A stretch of 64,000 bases of DNA, taken from positions 3,558-67,557 of the forward strand of contig DATJHI010000003.1 in the NCBI GenBank assembly GCA_035493955.1, in the 5' to 3' direction. Positions within the stretch are counted from its first letter, which is position 1; each line of letters begins with the position of its first letter. The notes beneath the pieces were generated by a model. It had not been told where the DNA came from. It saw only the letters and a list, made by a program, of their open reading frames with translations, and ran no database searches. Of the stretch, positions 12,215-20,292 are shown in pieces. A program made the position numbers and the translations under genes. Source of the stretch: NCED01 sp035493955 (lineage in GTDB: Bacteria > Pseudomonadota > Alphaproteobacteria > Caulobacterales > Caulobacteraceae).

Positions 12215-13381
12215 ATGAGGTTCAGGACGAACTATCTCCTGCTGGGCGCGGCCATGGCGGCGCTCCTCGTGCCCGTCGTTGGCGGCCACGCCGCCACCCC
12301 GGCCCCGGCGTGGCCGACGAAGTGGCCGTCCTCCGTGGCCGAAAACACCCGGTTGCAGGATGAGCTGGTCAAGACCGACTACACCGCGGAAGAAAAGCGC
12401 AACATCCTGACCATCCTCAACGAGGAGAGTGACGAAGCGCGCGCCGCGTGGCTGAAGAATCCGAAGCGCGCCCCGCACGAAGGCTTCCCCGGCCTCGACA
12501 AGTATTACGGCGCCAAGGGCTACGACGAAGCCACCTCGATCCCGGATCGCAAGGACCGGATCCTCGACATCCTGGCCAAGGACAATCGCGTATTCGGCGT
12601 CTACACGATTTCGGGCCATCACCAGGGCATGATGTGGGGCTGGAAGGGCGACGGCAAACCGGTCGAGATCCTCGCCTTCTTCTACCGGACCTTCGACCCG
12701 CAGGGGCGGACGATCGAGAACTACTTCCACACCGAGGAATTGCAGCTCTATGTCGCCCTTGGCGGCAAGACGGCATTCCCCAAGGACGGCCTCGCAGCAC
12801 AGGTCGCCGAAGCGCCCAAGCCGGGCACGCCGGTCACGGAGCGGGCCCGGCCTGCGCCGCCGCCCCCATTGCCGACGACATGGCCCCCGACGAAGTGGCC
12901 CTCGGGGACCTTGAGCCCCAAGCTGATCAAATGGCTGAGCGAGGCCCACTGGACCGAAGAAGAAAAGCCGGTTCTGTGGAGGGCGCTGGCGGCGAACGAA
13001 TTCGTGGCTCCCGACTACAACAGTCCACAGGATTTCACGGTCACGCCGTTCTGCGGGATTTCCTGTCCGAAGGGTCGTCGGGGCTTTGATTACATAGACT
13101 ACCTGGCGGGCTCCCACGCCTATAACGGCGCCCGTTCCGTGCGTGACCGCTTTGTCGAAACCGACGACATCATCGTCAAGGGCAAGCGCGTCATCAAGGT
13201 GTTCCACGGGTACGGCCATCAGACCGGATACCTGTACGGCTTTCCGGGCGACGGTCATTTCGTTGAATGGAAGGAAATCGGCTCGGGCAACAGCGGCGCG
13301 GGTCTGAGAGCCGAAGAGCTTCAGTTCTATGTGTCCATGGGAGGAAAACTGCAATTCCCGGGCAAGCCGCCAGTCCCTTGA
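12215..13381 (+). CDS. Exported protein with two SnoaL-like domains, first tandem copy
   Basis: A 388-residue protein with a signal peptide ending near GGHAATPAPA. Two homologous halves follow. Each opens with PTKWPS, runs through a TEEEK-type helix and a strand rich in His/Gly (SGHHQGMMWGWKGDGK in half one, GYGHQTGYLYGFPGDG in half two) and closes with an EELQ.YV..GGK..FP block. The strand pattern H-x-G....GDG..VE resembles SnoaL/ester-cyclase members of the NTF2-like fold. The C-terminal half has a close Cys pair (FCGISC). ATG 12215 follows GGGAGGG. The substrate is unknown and the NTF2-like assignment is by pattern. It is paired with a near-copy 97 bases downstream. Confidence 0.7.
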   Translation: MRFRTNYLLLGAAMAALLVPVVGGHAATPAPAWPTKWPSSVAENTRLQDELVKTDYTAEEKRNILTILNEESDEARAAWLKNPKRAPHEGFPGLDKYYGAKGYDEATSIPDRKDRILDILAKDNRVFGVYTISGHHQGMMWGWKGDGKPVEILAFFYRTFDPQGRTIENYFHTEELQLYVALGGKTAFPKDGLAAQVAEAPKPGTPVTERARPAPPPPLPTTWPPTKWPSGTLSPKLIKWLSEAHWTEEEKPVLWRALAANEFVAPDYNSPQDFTVTPFCGISCPKGRRGFDYIDYLAGSHAYNGARSVRDRFVETDDIIVKGKRVIKVFHGYGHQTGYLYGFPGDGHFVEWKEIGSGNSGAGLRAEELQFYVSMGGKLQFPGKPPVP

Positions 13382-13478
13382 AGGCGGCGTAACCGCAAGC
13401 CGCGGGCCGGCCGGCGAGTCCGAGCCCGCGAGTTTGCACATAAAAACAACAATATAAAATCGCCACTAGGTGAGGGCC

Positions 13479-14639
13479 ATGAAGCTCGGGACCAAATATC
13501 TCCTACAGGGCGCCGTCGTCGCGACCCTGCTCTTGTCCGTCGTTGGCGGCCACGCCGCCACCCCGGCCCCGGCGTGGCCGACGAAATGGCCGTCCTCCGT
13601 GGCCGAAAACACCCGGTTGCAGGATGAGCTGGTCAAGACCGACTACACCGCGGAAGAAAAGCGCAACATCCTGACCATCCTCAACGAGGAAAGTGACGAA
13701 GCGCGCGCCGCGTGGCTGAAGGATCCGAAACGCGCGCCGCACGAGGGCTTCCCCGGCCTCGACAAGTATTACGGCGCCAAGGGCTACGACGAAGCGACCT
13801 CGATCCCGGATCGCAAGGACCGGATCCTCGACATCCTGGCCAAGGACAATCGCGTGTTCGGCGCCTATGTCATCTCGGGTCATCATCAGGGGACGATGTG
13901 GGGCTGGAAGGGCGACGGCAAGCCGGTCGAAATCCTCGCCTTCTTCTACCGGACTTTCGACCCGCAGGGGCGGACGATCGAGAACTACTTCCATACCGAG
14001 GAATTGCAGCTCTATGTCGCCCTTGGCGGCAAGGCGGAATTCCCCAAGGACGGCATCGCCGCGCAGATCGCCGAAGCGCCCAAGCCGGGCGCGCCGACGC
14101 CGCCGCGCACGCCTCCGGCGCCGCTGCCGGCCTTGACGAGCTGGCCGCCGACTCCCTGGCCTGAGGGGGTCATAAGTCCCAAGCTGAAAAAATGGCTCGC
14201 CGAGGCCCACTGGACCGAAGAAGAAAAGCAGAACCTGTGGAAGGCCCTACACGCCAATACGTTCGTGGCCGGGGACTACAACACCCCCCAGGACTTCACG
14301 GTCGCTCCATTTTGCGGGATTACCTGCACCAGGCGTCGCGGCTTTGATTACCTCGACTATCTCTCGGGCATCCACGGCTACAATGCGGCCCGCTCGGTGC
14401 GGGACCGCTTCGTCGAAACCGACGACGTCATCGCCAAGGGCAGCCGCGTGATCCGGGTGTTCAAGGGGCACGGCCACCAGACGGGATATTTCTATGGCTT
14501 CCCGGGCGACGGCCACGCCCTCGAATTCATCGAAATCGGCACCGGAAACGCCGGCGTCGGCGGCAGAGCCGAAGAGCTTCAGCTCTTTGTGGCTATGGGT
14601 GGAAAGCTGCAATTCCCCGGCAAACCGCCCGTTCCTTAG
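13479..14639 (+). CDS. Exported protein with two SnoaL-like domains, second tandem copy
   Basis: A 386-residue paralogue of the preceding gene with the same layout: signal peptide to GGHAATPAPA, two PTKWPS-type halves, and the FCGITC Cys pair. Comparison by eye gives only about 8 differences over the first 180 mature residues (about 96% identity), while the second halves agree at only about 70-75%. DNA identity in the first half is also very high. The ATG at 13479 lies behind AGGTGAGGG. A GTG nine bases earlier is possible but would sit on the ribosome site. Divergence of one half with homogenisation of the other points to gene conversion. Confidence 0.7.
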   Translation: MKLGTKYLLQGAVVATLLLSVVGGHAATPAPAWPTKWPSSVAENTRLQDELVKTDYTAEEKRNILTILNEESDEARAAWLKDPKRAPHEGFPGLDKYYGAKGYDEATSIPDRKDRILDILAKDNRVFGAYVISGHHQGTMWGWKGDGKPVEILAFFYRTFDPQGRTIENYFHTEELQLYVALGGKAEFPKDGIAAQIAEAPKPGAPTPPRTPPAPLPALTSWPPTPWPEGVISPKLKKWLAEAHWTEEEKQNLWKALHANTFVAGDYNTPQDFTVAPFCGITCTRRRGFDYLDYLSGIHGYNAARSVRDRFVETDDVIAKGSRVIRVFKGHGHQTGYFYGFPGDGHALEFIEIGTGNAGVGGRAEELQLFVAMGGKLQFPGKPPVP

Positions 14640-14654
14640 GGCGGTGCGACTAAC

Positions 14655-14688
14655 GAAAGGACCTTGCGGGAGATCGCAGGGCCCTTTC
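14655..14688. terminator. Hairpin between convergent genes
   Basis: GAAAGGACCTTGCG (14655-14668) pairs with CGCAGGGCCCTTTC (14675-14688) with one mismatch and one G-U pair. It lies between the converging second SnoaL-like gene and the Gfo/Idh/MocA gene, so it can serve as a two-way terminator. Confidence 0.6.
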
Positions 14689-14719
14689 ATCGCCCAGCGA
14701 TGAGGCCGGCCGTGGCCAG

Positions 14720-15739
14720 CTACTTCACCGTCTCCATCCTCCCCGACCGCGCCGAGGCGATAATGGCGTCCGTCGCCGCCACGCCCTGGATCATCTGGTC
14801 GTAGGGGACGGGGTAGGGAACGCCGTCGGTCGCGGCGACGGCGAAGGCGTCGAGCTCGGCGCGGTTGACGTCGAACTCCGGCACGTCGATCCACTCGGCC
14901 TCGCCCTTCACCGGCTGAATCATATAGCTGCCGAACAGGCCTGCCCGGCGCTGGTGCGAGGATTGGCCGGCCACGTGGGTTGCGCCGCCCAGCCGGGCCA
15001 TGGCTTTTGATCCGTATGCGGCGAAACGGAAGGCTCCCGCGGTGGCCGTCATGGTCCCAATGTAGGCCGACATGCCGGCCTTCAGGCGCAGCAGGATGGA
15101 CGTGGTGTCGTCGTTCTGCACCGGCGCGGCCCGGTGCAGGCTCTGGCAAAACACCTGATCGATCTCGCCCGCCAGGTCGATGAAGCCGTCGACGGCGTGA
15201 ACGCCCATGGGGAACAGGCCCCCGCACGGCGCCTCCTCAGCCTGGGCGCGCCAGGCCTTTTGCGTCATCGACAGGGCGTTGGGCCCGCCGAGGGTGCATT
15301 CCATGTGCAGGATGGTTCCGAGTTCCCCTGACTGCAGCCGGCGCTTCAGGTCGATCCATGAGGGATGGAAGCGGCGGTTGTAGCCCAGGGCCAGGGTCAG
15401 GCCGGCCTTCTCCATGACGCCCACGGCTTCCTCCGCCTCGGCCTTGCTCATGGTGAAGGGCTTTTCGCAGAAGACGTGCTTGCCGGCCCGGGCCGCGGCG
15501 ACGATCTGGTCTCGATGCCCCGAGGGCGGGGTGGCCAGGACCACGGCGTGGATGTCCGGGTCGGCCAGCAGATCGGCGTAGGTTTCCAGCCTGAGGTTGT
15601 GAGCTTCGGCGAACAGCCGGTCCTTGTCCGAGCGCGTGCGGGTGGCCGCGGCGGTGAAGCGGATCAACTCGCCGCCCTGGACCGCGTCCACCAGGGTTCC
15701 CCCCCACCAGCCCAGCCCGACGATGGCGGCGTTCAGCAT
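14720..15739 (-). CDS. Gfo/Idh/MocA family NAD(P)-dependent oxidoreductase
   Basis: A 339-residue dehydrogenase of the sugar/inositol type. The N-terminal Rossmann fold starts MLNAAIVGLGWWGG. The family signature EKP appears in HVFCEKPFTMSKAEAE near residue 100, followed by GYNRRFHPSW at the start of the C-terminal sheet domain and GGLFPMGVHAVD, whose last His is the usual catalytic or substrate position. I chose the ATG at 15739 because it begins directly at the Rossmann strand. Upstream in-frame codons give an Arg-rich leader. It is transcribed away from the thioesterase gene. The substrate is not predictable. Confidence 0.9.
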   Translation of the reverse strand: MLNAAIVGLGWWGGTLVDAVQGGELIRFTAAATRTRSDKDRLFAEAHNLRLETYADLLADPDIHAVVLATPPSGHRDQIVAAARAGKHVFCEKPFTMSKAEAEEAVGVMEKAGLTLALGYNRRFHPSWIDLKRRLQSGELGTILHMECTLGGPNALSMTQKAWRAQAEEAPCGGLFPMGVHAVDGFIDLAGEIDQVFCQSLHRAAPVQNDDTTSILLRLKAGMSAYIGTMTATAGAFRFAAYGSKAMARLGGATHVAGQSSHQRRAGLFGSYMIQPVKGEAEWIDVPEFDVNRAELDAFAVAATDGVPYPVPYDQMIQGVAATDAIIASARSGRMETVK

Positions 15740-15890
15740 TCGACTTGTCCCGGCGGCTCGATTTGACGCCAGGGCACGGTAGTCCGACTTCGCCGACAGG
15801 ATTGTACAAATGTTTGCGCGCGCCGCCCCTGGCCCGGCCGACGGCGCCGGGCCACTATGACGTCTGCGCCGACAGGGGATTTCGCAGACC

Positions 15891-16304
15891 ATGGACGACC
15901 ACGACCGCGCCGATCCCGACCTTCCGCCTCAGGGCGAGCCGGTGATCCGGACCATCGCCATGCCCAGCGACACCAATCCCGAGGGCGACATCTTCGGCGG
16001 CTGGCTGGTGTCGCAGATGGACCTGGCGGGCGCCACGGTCGCCTTCCGCCTGGCCAAGGGACGCTGCGCCACCGTGGCCGTCGACGGCATGACCTTCCTC
16101 CGCCCGGTGTCCGTAGGCGACGAGGTCAGCCTCTACGGTCGGGCAATCAAGGTCGGGCGCACCTCGGTGCAGGTGATGGTCGAGGCCTGGCGTCGCCGCC
16201 GCGACGGGGAGGCCTCTAATCGGGTGACGGTGGGCGCCTTCACCTATGTGGCGATCGGCCAGGATCGCCGCCCCCGCCCGATCAGTCCGGCGGTCGGGGG
16301 ATAA
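15891..16304 (+). CDS. Acyl-CoA thioesterase, hotdog fold (YciA-like)
   Basis: A 137-residue single-hotdog thioesterase that hydrolyses acyl-CoA in the cytoplasm. The segment TIAMPSDTNPEGDIFGGWLVSQMDLAGA, here named by its ends only, holds the N..GDIFGGW core with the catalytic Asp of YciA/BFIT-type enzymes. FLRPVSVGDEVSLYG and VKVGRTSVQV-like strands follow, as is usual. The length matches YciA. It is divergent from the oxidoreductase gene and has no obvious partner nearby, so the chain-length preference is open. Confidence 0.88.
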   Translation: MDDHDRADPDLPPQGEPVIRTIAMPSDTNPEGDIFGGWLVSQMDLAGATVAFRLAKGRCATVAVDGMTFLRPVSVGDEVSLYGRAIKVGRTSVQVMVEAWRRRRDGEASNRVTVGAFTYVAIGQDRRPRPISPAVGG

Positions 16305-16430
16305 GGACCCTCCGACTTGTATCCGCCACCCGGCGCCTTAAGCTTGGCCGTAGGCGAGATGCCGTCGTTGCCTCGGCAACAGTGCATCCCAGTTCGCGTT
16401 CCCGCATTTTCAACACTGTAGAGCTCTGTT

Positions 16431-16447
16431 CCTCCCTCAAAGGGAGG
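16431..16447. promoter_or_regulatory. Short hairpin in the 5' region of the next gene
   Basis: CCTCCCT (16431-16437) and AGGGAGG (16441-16447) form a 7-bp stem with a CAA loop, 34 bases before the ATG at 16482. It could cap the mRNA 5' end, or end readthrough from the thioesterase gene. Confidence 0.35.
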
Positions 16448-16481
16448 CGCATCTGTGCAAACGACAAACAGGAGCCGCTAG

Positions 16482-17174
16482 ATGAAGAAACTAATCGCGC
16501 CCGCCCTCGTGGCCGTCTGCATGGCCGGCGTCGCGTTGCCCGCTGCGGCCCAGCCCTACGGCGCCCCTCGACCCGCCGCTCCGGTTCCGCCCGGCGGCGG
16601 ACGTGGCCTTCAACTGGCTCAACGGGCGGACCAGTTGGAGCAGCGGATCCGGCGCGGCGTCGCCGACGGCTCGCTGGATCGCCGCGAAGCGGACCGGGCG
16701 CAGGCCGAGCTTGCCGCCGTGCGCCGCCTGCAGGCCGATCTGCTGGCCCGGGGCCGGGGGGCGTTGAGCCAGGCCGACCGCCAGCAGATCTCGGCGCGGC
16801 TCGACCAACTCGAGCGCAGCATCCGTTGGCTGCGCACCAACGATCGTGTCGGCGCAAACCGCGACGACCGGGGCGCTTCCGACTTCCGCTATGGTTATGG
16901 CCGCGACTTCTGGAACGGGGCGCCCCAGACCCTGGAACAGCGGGTGGACTGGCTGGAAACCCGCGTTCGCCGGGGGACCGAGAGCGGCGCCCTCACCCGT
17001 GGCGAGGCCGACCGCGCCTTCGCAATGCTGCGCGACTTCCGCCGCATGCGCGCCGATCTCTTGGCCCAGCGGGGCGGCCGCCTGACCCGGCGCGACCAGG
17101 ACCGGCTGTCCGATCGGCTGAACGCCATCTCGCAGCAGATCCGCTGGTTGCAGACCAACAATCGGCGCGACTGA
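16482..17174 (+). CDS. Exported basic helical repeat protein
   Basis: A 230-residue protein with a signal peptide ending at PAAAQP and a short Pro-rich linker. Two helical repeats of about 75 residues follow, each with the pattern LEQR(I/V)..G....G.L.R.EADRA....L...R...ADLLA, ending IRWL(R/Q)TN. The repeats are Arg-rich, contain no catalytic motif and look like coiled or helical-bundle units. Similar small exported proteins are common in Caulobacterales but have no established role. The ATG follows AGGAG with good spacing. A strong hairpin closes the transcript. Confidence 0.75.
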   Translation: MKKLIAPALVAVCMAGVALPAAAQPYGAPRPAAPVPPGGGRGLQLAQRADQLEQRIRRGVADGSLDRREADRAQAELAAVRRLQADLLARGRGALSQADRQQISARLDQLERSIRWLRTNDRVGANRDDRGASDFRYGYGRDFWNGAPQTLEQRVDWLETRVRRGTESGALTRGEADRAFAMLRDFRRMRADLLAQRGGRLTRRDQDRLSDRLNAISQQIRWLQTNNRRD

Positions 17175-17189
17175 TCCCCTGTCCGCTCG

Positions 17190-17216
17190 GCCCTGCAGCA
17201 TGGATTGCTGCAGGGC
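17190..17216 (+). terminator. Perfect 11-bp hairpin terminator
   Basis: GCCCTGCAGCA (17190-17200) and TGCTGCAGGGC (17206-17216) pair without mismatch around a TGGAT loop, 16 bases after the stop of the repeat protein. It swallows an in-frame ATG at 17200, which argues against that codon starting the next gene. Confidence 0.65.
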
Positions 17217-17298
17217 TGACGCGGTGGAGTTGCCCTGTCCCCCCGCCAGGTCCAAGTTGCGCTGGAGCCGCACAAGCGAGCCTTTGGGGAGGTCTCCG

Positions 17299-18402
17299 TT
17301 GCAACGCCTGTTCGCCGCAGCCTTGCTGCTGCTGATCCCCTGCGCTTCCGCCGCCCAGACCCCGCCGCCGCAGATCCCCTTCGAGGGGATCGACGTCCTC
17401 AAGCCGCCCCCCGACATGCATCTGGGGGAAGTCGCCGGCGTGGCGGTGAACGCCCAGAAGCATATCTTCGTGTTCCACCGCGGAAACACCGACGGTCCCG
17501 CCTATGGCGCCGCGGCCGCCCAGCTTCTGGAATTCGGGCCCGACGGCAAGTTCCTGCGCGAGATCGGCAAGCACCTCTACGCCTGGTCCTTCGCCCACAC
17601 GGTCCGCATCGACCCCCAGGGCAATATCTGGGCCGCCGACAAGGGCTCGGACATGGTCATCCGCTTCAATCCGGCGGGCAAGGTGACCATGGTGTTCGGC
17701 CGCAAGCCCGAAGCCAGTGATGAGAACGCGCATCCGCTGGAGCACCCCATGCCGCCGCGCCCCCCCGTCGACGGCCAGTTCCGCCAGGTCACCGACATGG
17801 CCTGGGACAGCCACGGCGCCACCTATATTTCCGACGGCTACATCAACTCGCGCGTCGCCAAGATCGACAAGGACGGCAGGTGGCTTAAGTCCTGGGGCTC
17901 CTTCGGCTCGGAGCCCGGCCAGTTCAACACCCTGCACGCGATCGCCGTCGATGCGCACGACCGCGTCTATGTCGCGGACCGCGGCAACCGGCGAATCCAG
18001 GTGTTCGACACCGAGGGCAAGCTGCTCAAGATCATCACCATCGACGTTCCCTATCCCGCCGATGCGGCGCCGGCGATCGGCCCCCGTCCCCAGCCCGGAC
18101 CCGACGGCTTCACGGGGACCGGCAACCAGAACCAGATGCCGGGCTCGCCTTGGACCCTGTGCATCACCCCCATCGGGCCCAAGGGCCAGTTCCTCTATGT
18201 GTCGGACGCCTTTCCCGGGCGGATCTACAAGCTCGACCTCGATGGCCATGTGCTCGGATGGCTCGGCAGCGCGGGCAAGCAGCTCAAGCAGTTCGGCTGG
18301 GTCCACGAGATCGCCTGCCCATCGGAGAACGAGCTTTACGTCGGCGAGATCCTGAACTGGCGGATGCAGAAGCTGATCCTGCACCCCGACCGGGCGAGAT
18401 AG
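17299..18402 (+). CDS. Exported NHL-repeat beta-propeller protein
   Basis: A 367-residue protein of the NHL/peptidyl-alpha-hydroxyglycine lyase-like propeller class. The signal peptide LFAAALLLLIPCASAAQ is followed by repeated blades with the pattern (D/P).G.(I/L)(W/Y)(V/A)(A/S)D....(I/V)..F: PQGNIWAADKGSD, SHGATYISDGY, AHDRVYVADRGNRRIQVFD and GQFLYVSDAFPG. I set the start at TTG 17299, which has GGGGAGG six bases upstream and gives a normal signal peptide. The ATG at 17200 lies inside a terminator hairpin. The lyase activity of eukaryotic relatives should not be assumed. Ligand or binding roles are equally likely. Confidence 0.75.
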   Translation: MQRLFAAALLLLIPCASAAQTPPPQIPFEGIDVLKPPPDMHLGEVAGVAVNAQKHIFVFHRGNTDGPAYGAAAAQLLEFGPDGKFLREIGKHLYAWSFAHTVRIDPQGNIWAADKGSDMVIRFNPAGKVTMVFGRKPEASDENAHPLEHPMPPRPPVDGQFRQVTDMAWDSHGATYISDGYINSRVAKIDKDGRWLKSWGSFGSEPGQFNTLHAIAVDAHDRVYVADRGNRRIQVFDTEGKLLKIITIDVPYPADAAPAIGPRPQPGPDGFTGTGNQNQMPGSPWTLCITPIGPKGQFLYVSDAFPGRIYKLDLDGHVLGWLGSAGKQLKQFGWVHEIACPSENELYVGEILNWRMQKLILHPDRAR

Positions 18403-18409
18403 GCGCCGA

Positions 18410-18895
18410 TCAGGGCCGGTTCGAAGCGCAGTCTTCGTCCGACAATCTTTTCACCATGTCCCGCAGGCTTTCCACCAACTGTTGCTGAACCGCATTGTCT
18501 TCCGACACCGGCATTCCGCGCAGAAGCTGGATGGTGGAAACGTGGACGCTGATCGCCTCCGGGCGCCAATTGGCGGCGGCTTCGAAATGGTCGATCAGGA
18601 CGCACAGGCTATGGGCGGCCTCTCCCAGTTGGGGGCGCTTGCAGAGCCCGCCGAGGCCCGCGATCTCCCGCGCGGCGACGTAGAGGGGATCATTCCTTCC
18701 GACCGGCCGGCCAAGGGTCCCGGCGCCTTCGGTCAAGGTGGCGATAAGCCGGTCGATCTCGACCAGGCAGGCCCCCGCCATCGCCAGCAGACCCGCCTCG
18801 GCGTCGTTGACGGCCGCCGATGCCCTTTTCCCGCCCGGCGCGACGATTATTTTCGCGAGCCTGTTCTCGTAGGTGAGAAACCGCGCAAAGCTCAC
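18410..18895 (-). CDS. Uncharacterised helical protein coupled to an atypical response regulator
   Basis: A 161-residue cytoplasmic protein with no recognised domain. It begins MSFARFLTYENRL at a GTG whose G overlaps the upstream stop (GTGA), so it is translationally coupled to the receiver gene. The composition suggests mostly helices (AEAGLLAMAGACLVEIDRL and VQQQLVESLRDMVKRL). It has no signal peptide or membrane span. The context suggests a signalling partner or output protein for the neighbouring receiver. I cannot name a family. Confidence 0.7.
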   Translation of the reverse strand: MSFARFLTYENRLAKIIVAPGGKRASAAVNDAEAGLLAMAGACLVEIDRLIATLTEGAGTLGRPVGRNDPLYVAAREIAGLGGLCKRPQLGEAAHSLCVLIDHFEAAANWRPEAISVHVSTIQLLRGMPVSEDNAVQQQLVESLRDMVKRLSDEDCASNRP

Positions 18896-19464
18896 GGATC
18901 GACCCCGTCGTTTAAGGCGAGGGCGTTCGCCGATATTTCCTTTGTTCCGGCCGTATCAGACCGGCGGCGCCCCGCGACCCCCTCCGGCGGACCAAGCTCG
19001 TGGAACCGCCGATCGGGACCTGCGAAGCTGTCGGTCTCCAGGAATTGCCGCTTCTCACGCGCCACCCACAAGATCCGCTCCAGGAGGACCTGGGGACTGA
19101 TGGGTTTGCCGATCAGAAAGTTCGCTCCGCTGTCGCGCGCCTTGCTGACGATCGAAGCCCCCGTGTGGGCGGAAAGCAGGATGGTGGGTACGAACCGGTT
19201 GTCGTCGCCTTCGGAGCGCCGGAGCTTTTGGATGAAGTCGTAGACGTCCTCGCCGGGCAACAGGTTTTCCATCACGATCAGGTCGACCTGATAGGCCACT
19301 ATGGTCTGGTGCGCCTCGGCCAGCGACCGGCATCGATGAAGATTGCGGACCCCGAACCCGAGGAAGATCGTCGAGAGGATGTCCAGCCCCAGGGCGTTGT
19401 CCACGACCAGGACGACGGCGCGCTCCAGATTGATCCGCACTTTGTCGGAAAAAGCGGTGCTCAT
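18892..19464 (-). CDS. Atypical response regulator receiver with Glu at the phosphorylation site
   Basis: A 190-residue protein. Residues 15-135 form a CheY-like receiver: strand VVLVVDN with one acidic residue (Asp22, then Asn), strand DLIVMENLLPGEDV, the Ser of TILLSAH at residue 98 and the conserved Lys-Pro of IGKPIS at 120-121. The phospho-acceptor Asp is replaced by Glu66 (codon GAA), which often mimics the phosphorylated state. A basic, low-complexity tail of about 55 residues follows and is not a DNA-binding domain. The ATG at 19464 is preceded by GAAGGG. It overlaps the next gene by 4 bases. Confidence 0.85.
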   Translation of the reverse strand: MSTAFSDKVRINLERAVVLVVDNALGLDILSTIFLGFGVRNLHRCRSLAEAHQTIVAYQVDLIVMENLLPGEDVYDFIQKLRRSEGDDNRFVPTILLSAHTGASIVSKARDSGANFLIGKPISPQVLLERILWVAREKRQFLETDSFAGPDRRFHELGPPEGVAGRRRSDTAGTKEISANALALNDGVDP

Positions 19465-19746
19465 GGGCCAAGCCCTTCGGCCGCCCCAAGACGTAAGCAA
19501 AAGCTGCGTGTTTTCATCCGCCGCCGGAAACTTGATTCGTTCATTAATCTACGTGTTGATACTAGGAGCGGCCGTATCATTTGCAAGTCAACCGTCGCGC
19601 GGCCGGCGACCTTTCCACCAAACCGATCCGGCCGCCGCCCTGGCGAGCGAGCCGGGCTGCAGCGCCGCCGCGGCGGGAAAAAGTTCGTTCAGCAATGCTC
19701 CTTCCGTGCGTTGTGCGAACGGTCGAACTGGTCTTCACTTCATGCG

Positions 19747-20292
19747 GTGAGCAAAAGCCAAGGCGGTCTGCCGCCATTCGACAATTCGATCGATCCGGAC
19801 GGCGAGTTCCCCATAGGGGCGTCGGATTATTTCTTCTATCTGCTGTTTCTCACCGCCCGACAGCGGGACCTGGGCCTCAACGCGGCCTTGGCGCCCACCG
19901 GCATGACCATGGCCCGCTGGCGCATCTTGTCGATAATCCGCCGCATCGAAGGATGCGCCATGTCGACCCTTTCCAGGTTCAGCACGGTCGAGCGCACGAC
20001 CCTGACCCGATCGGTCGACCAGCTTGTCGAGGAGGGCCTGGTGGTGCGCTGGGTTCCCGAGGAGGATCGTCGCCAGGTATGCCTGGCCCTGACCGAGACG
20101 GGGCAGAAGGCCTACAGCGGGGCCCTCGCCGCGTTGTTGGGGTTCAATCAGCAGATGCTGGAGGGATTGGAGCCCCATCGCGTAAGGGACGCCGCGCGCC
20201 TGCTGCAGGCCGTCCTGTCCAACGTGGTCGGGGACGAGGCGCTGTCGGCCGAGCTGCTCACCTTCAGGCGTCCGTCGGCCGCAGGCGTCTAG
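19747..20292 (+). CDS. MarR family transcriptional regulator
   Basis: A 181-residue winged-helix regulator. The DNA-binding part runs from MTMARWRILSIIRR through MSTLSRFSTVERTTLTRSVDQLVEEGLVVR to the wing VPEEDRRQVCLALT, flanked by dimerisation helices as in MarR/SlyA. I place the start at GTG 19747. The ribosome site is weak, so the N-terminus is uncertain. Its stop overlaps by 4 bases the end of a converging DUF6644 gene. Together with the dyads in the catabolic promoter, this makes it the likely local regulator of the Rieske locus (inference). 19465-19746 holds an AT-rich promoter-like stretch near 19525-19575 and no gene. Confidence 0.85.
   Translation: MSKSQGGLPPFDNSIDPDGEFPIGASDYFFYLLFLTARQRDLGLNAALAPTGMTMARWRILSIIRRIEGCAMSTLSRFSTVERTTLTRSVDQLVEEGLVVRWVPEEDRRQVCLALTETGQKAYSGALAALLGFNQQMLEGLEPHRVRDAARLLQAVLSNVVGDEALSAELLTFRRPSAAGV

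Noticed and set aside
12215..14639. Reading the two SnoaL-like genes as an assembly duplication
   Set aside because: The second halves and the intergenic sequence differ too much for an artefact, so these are real paralogues.
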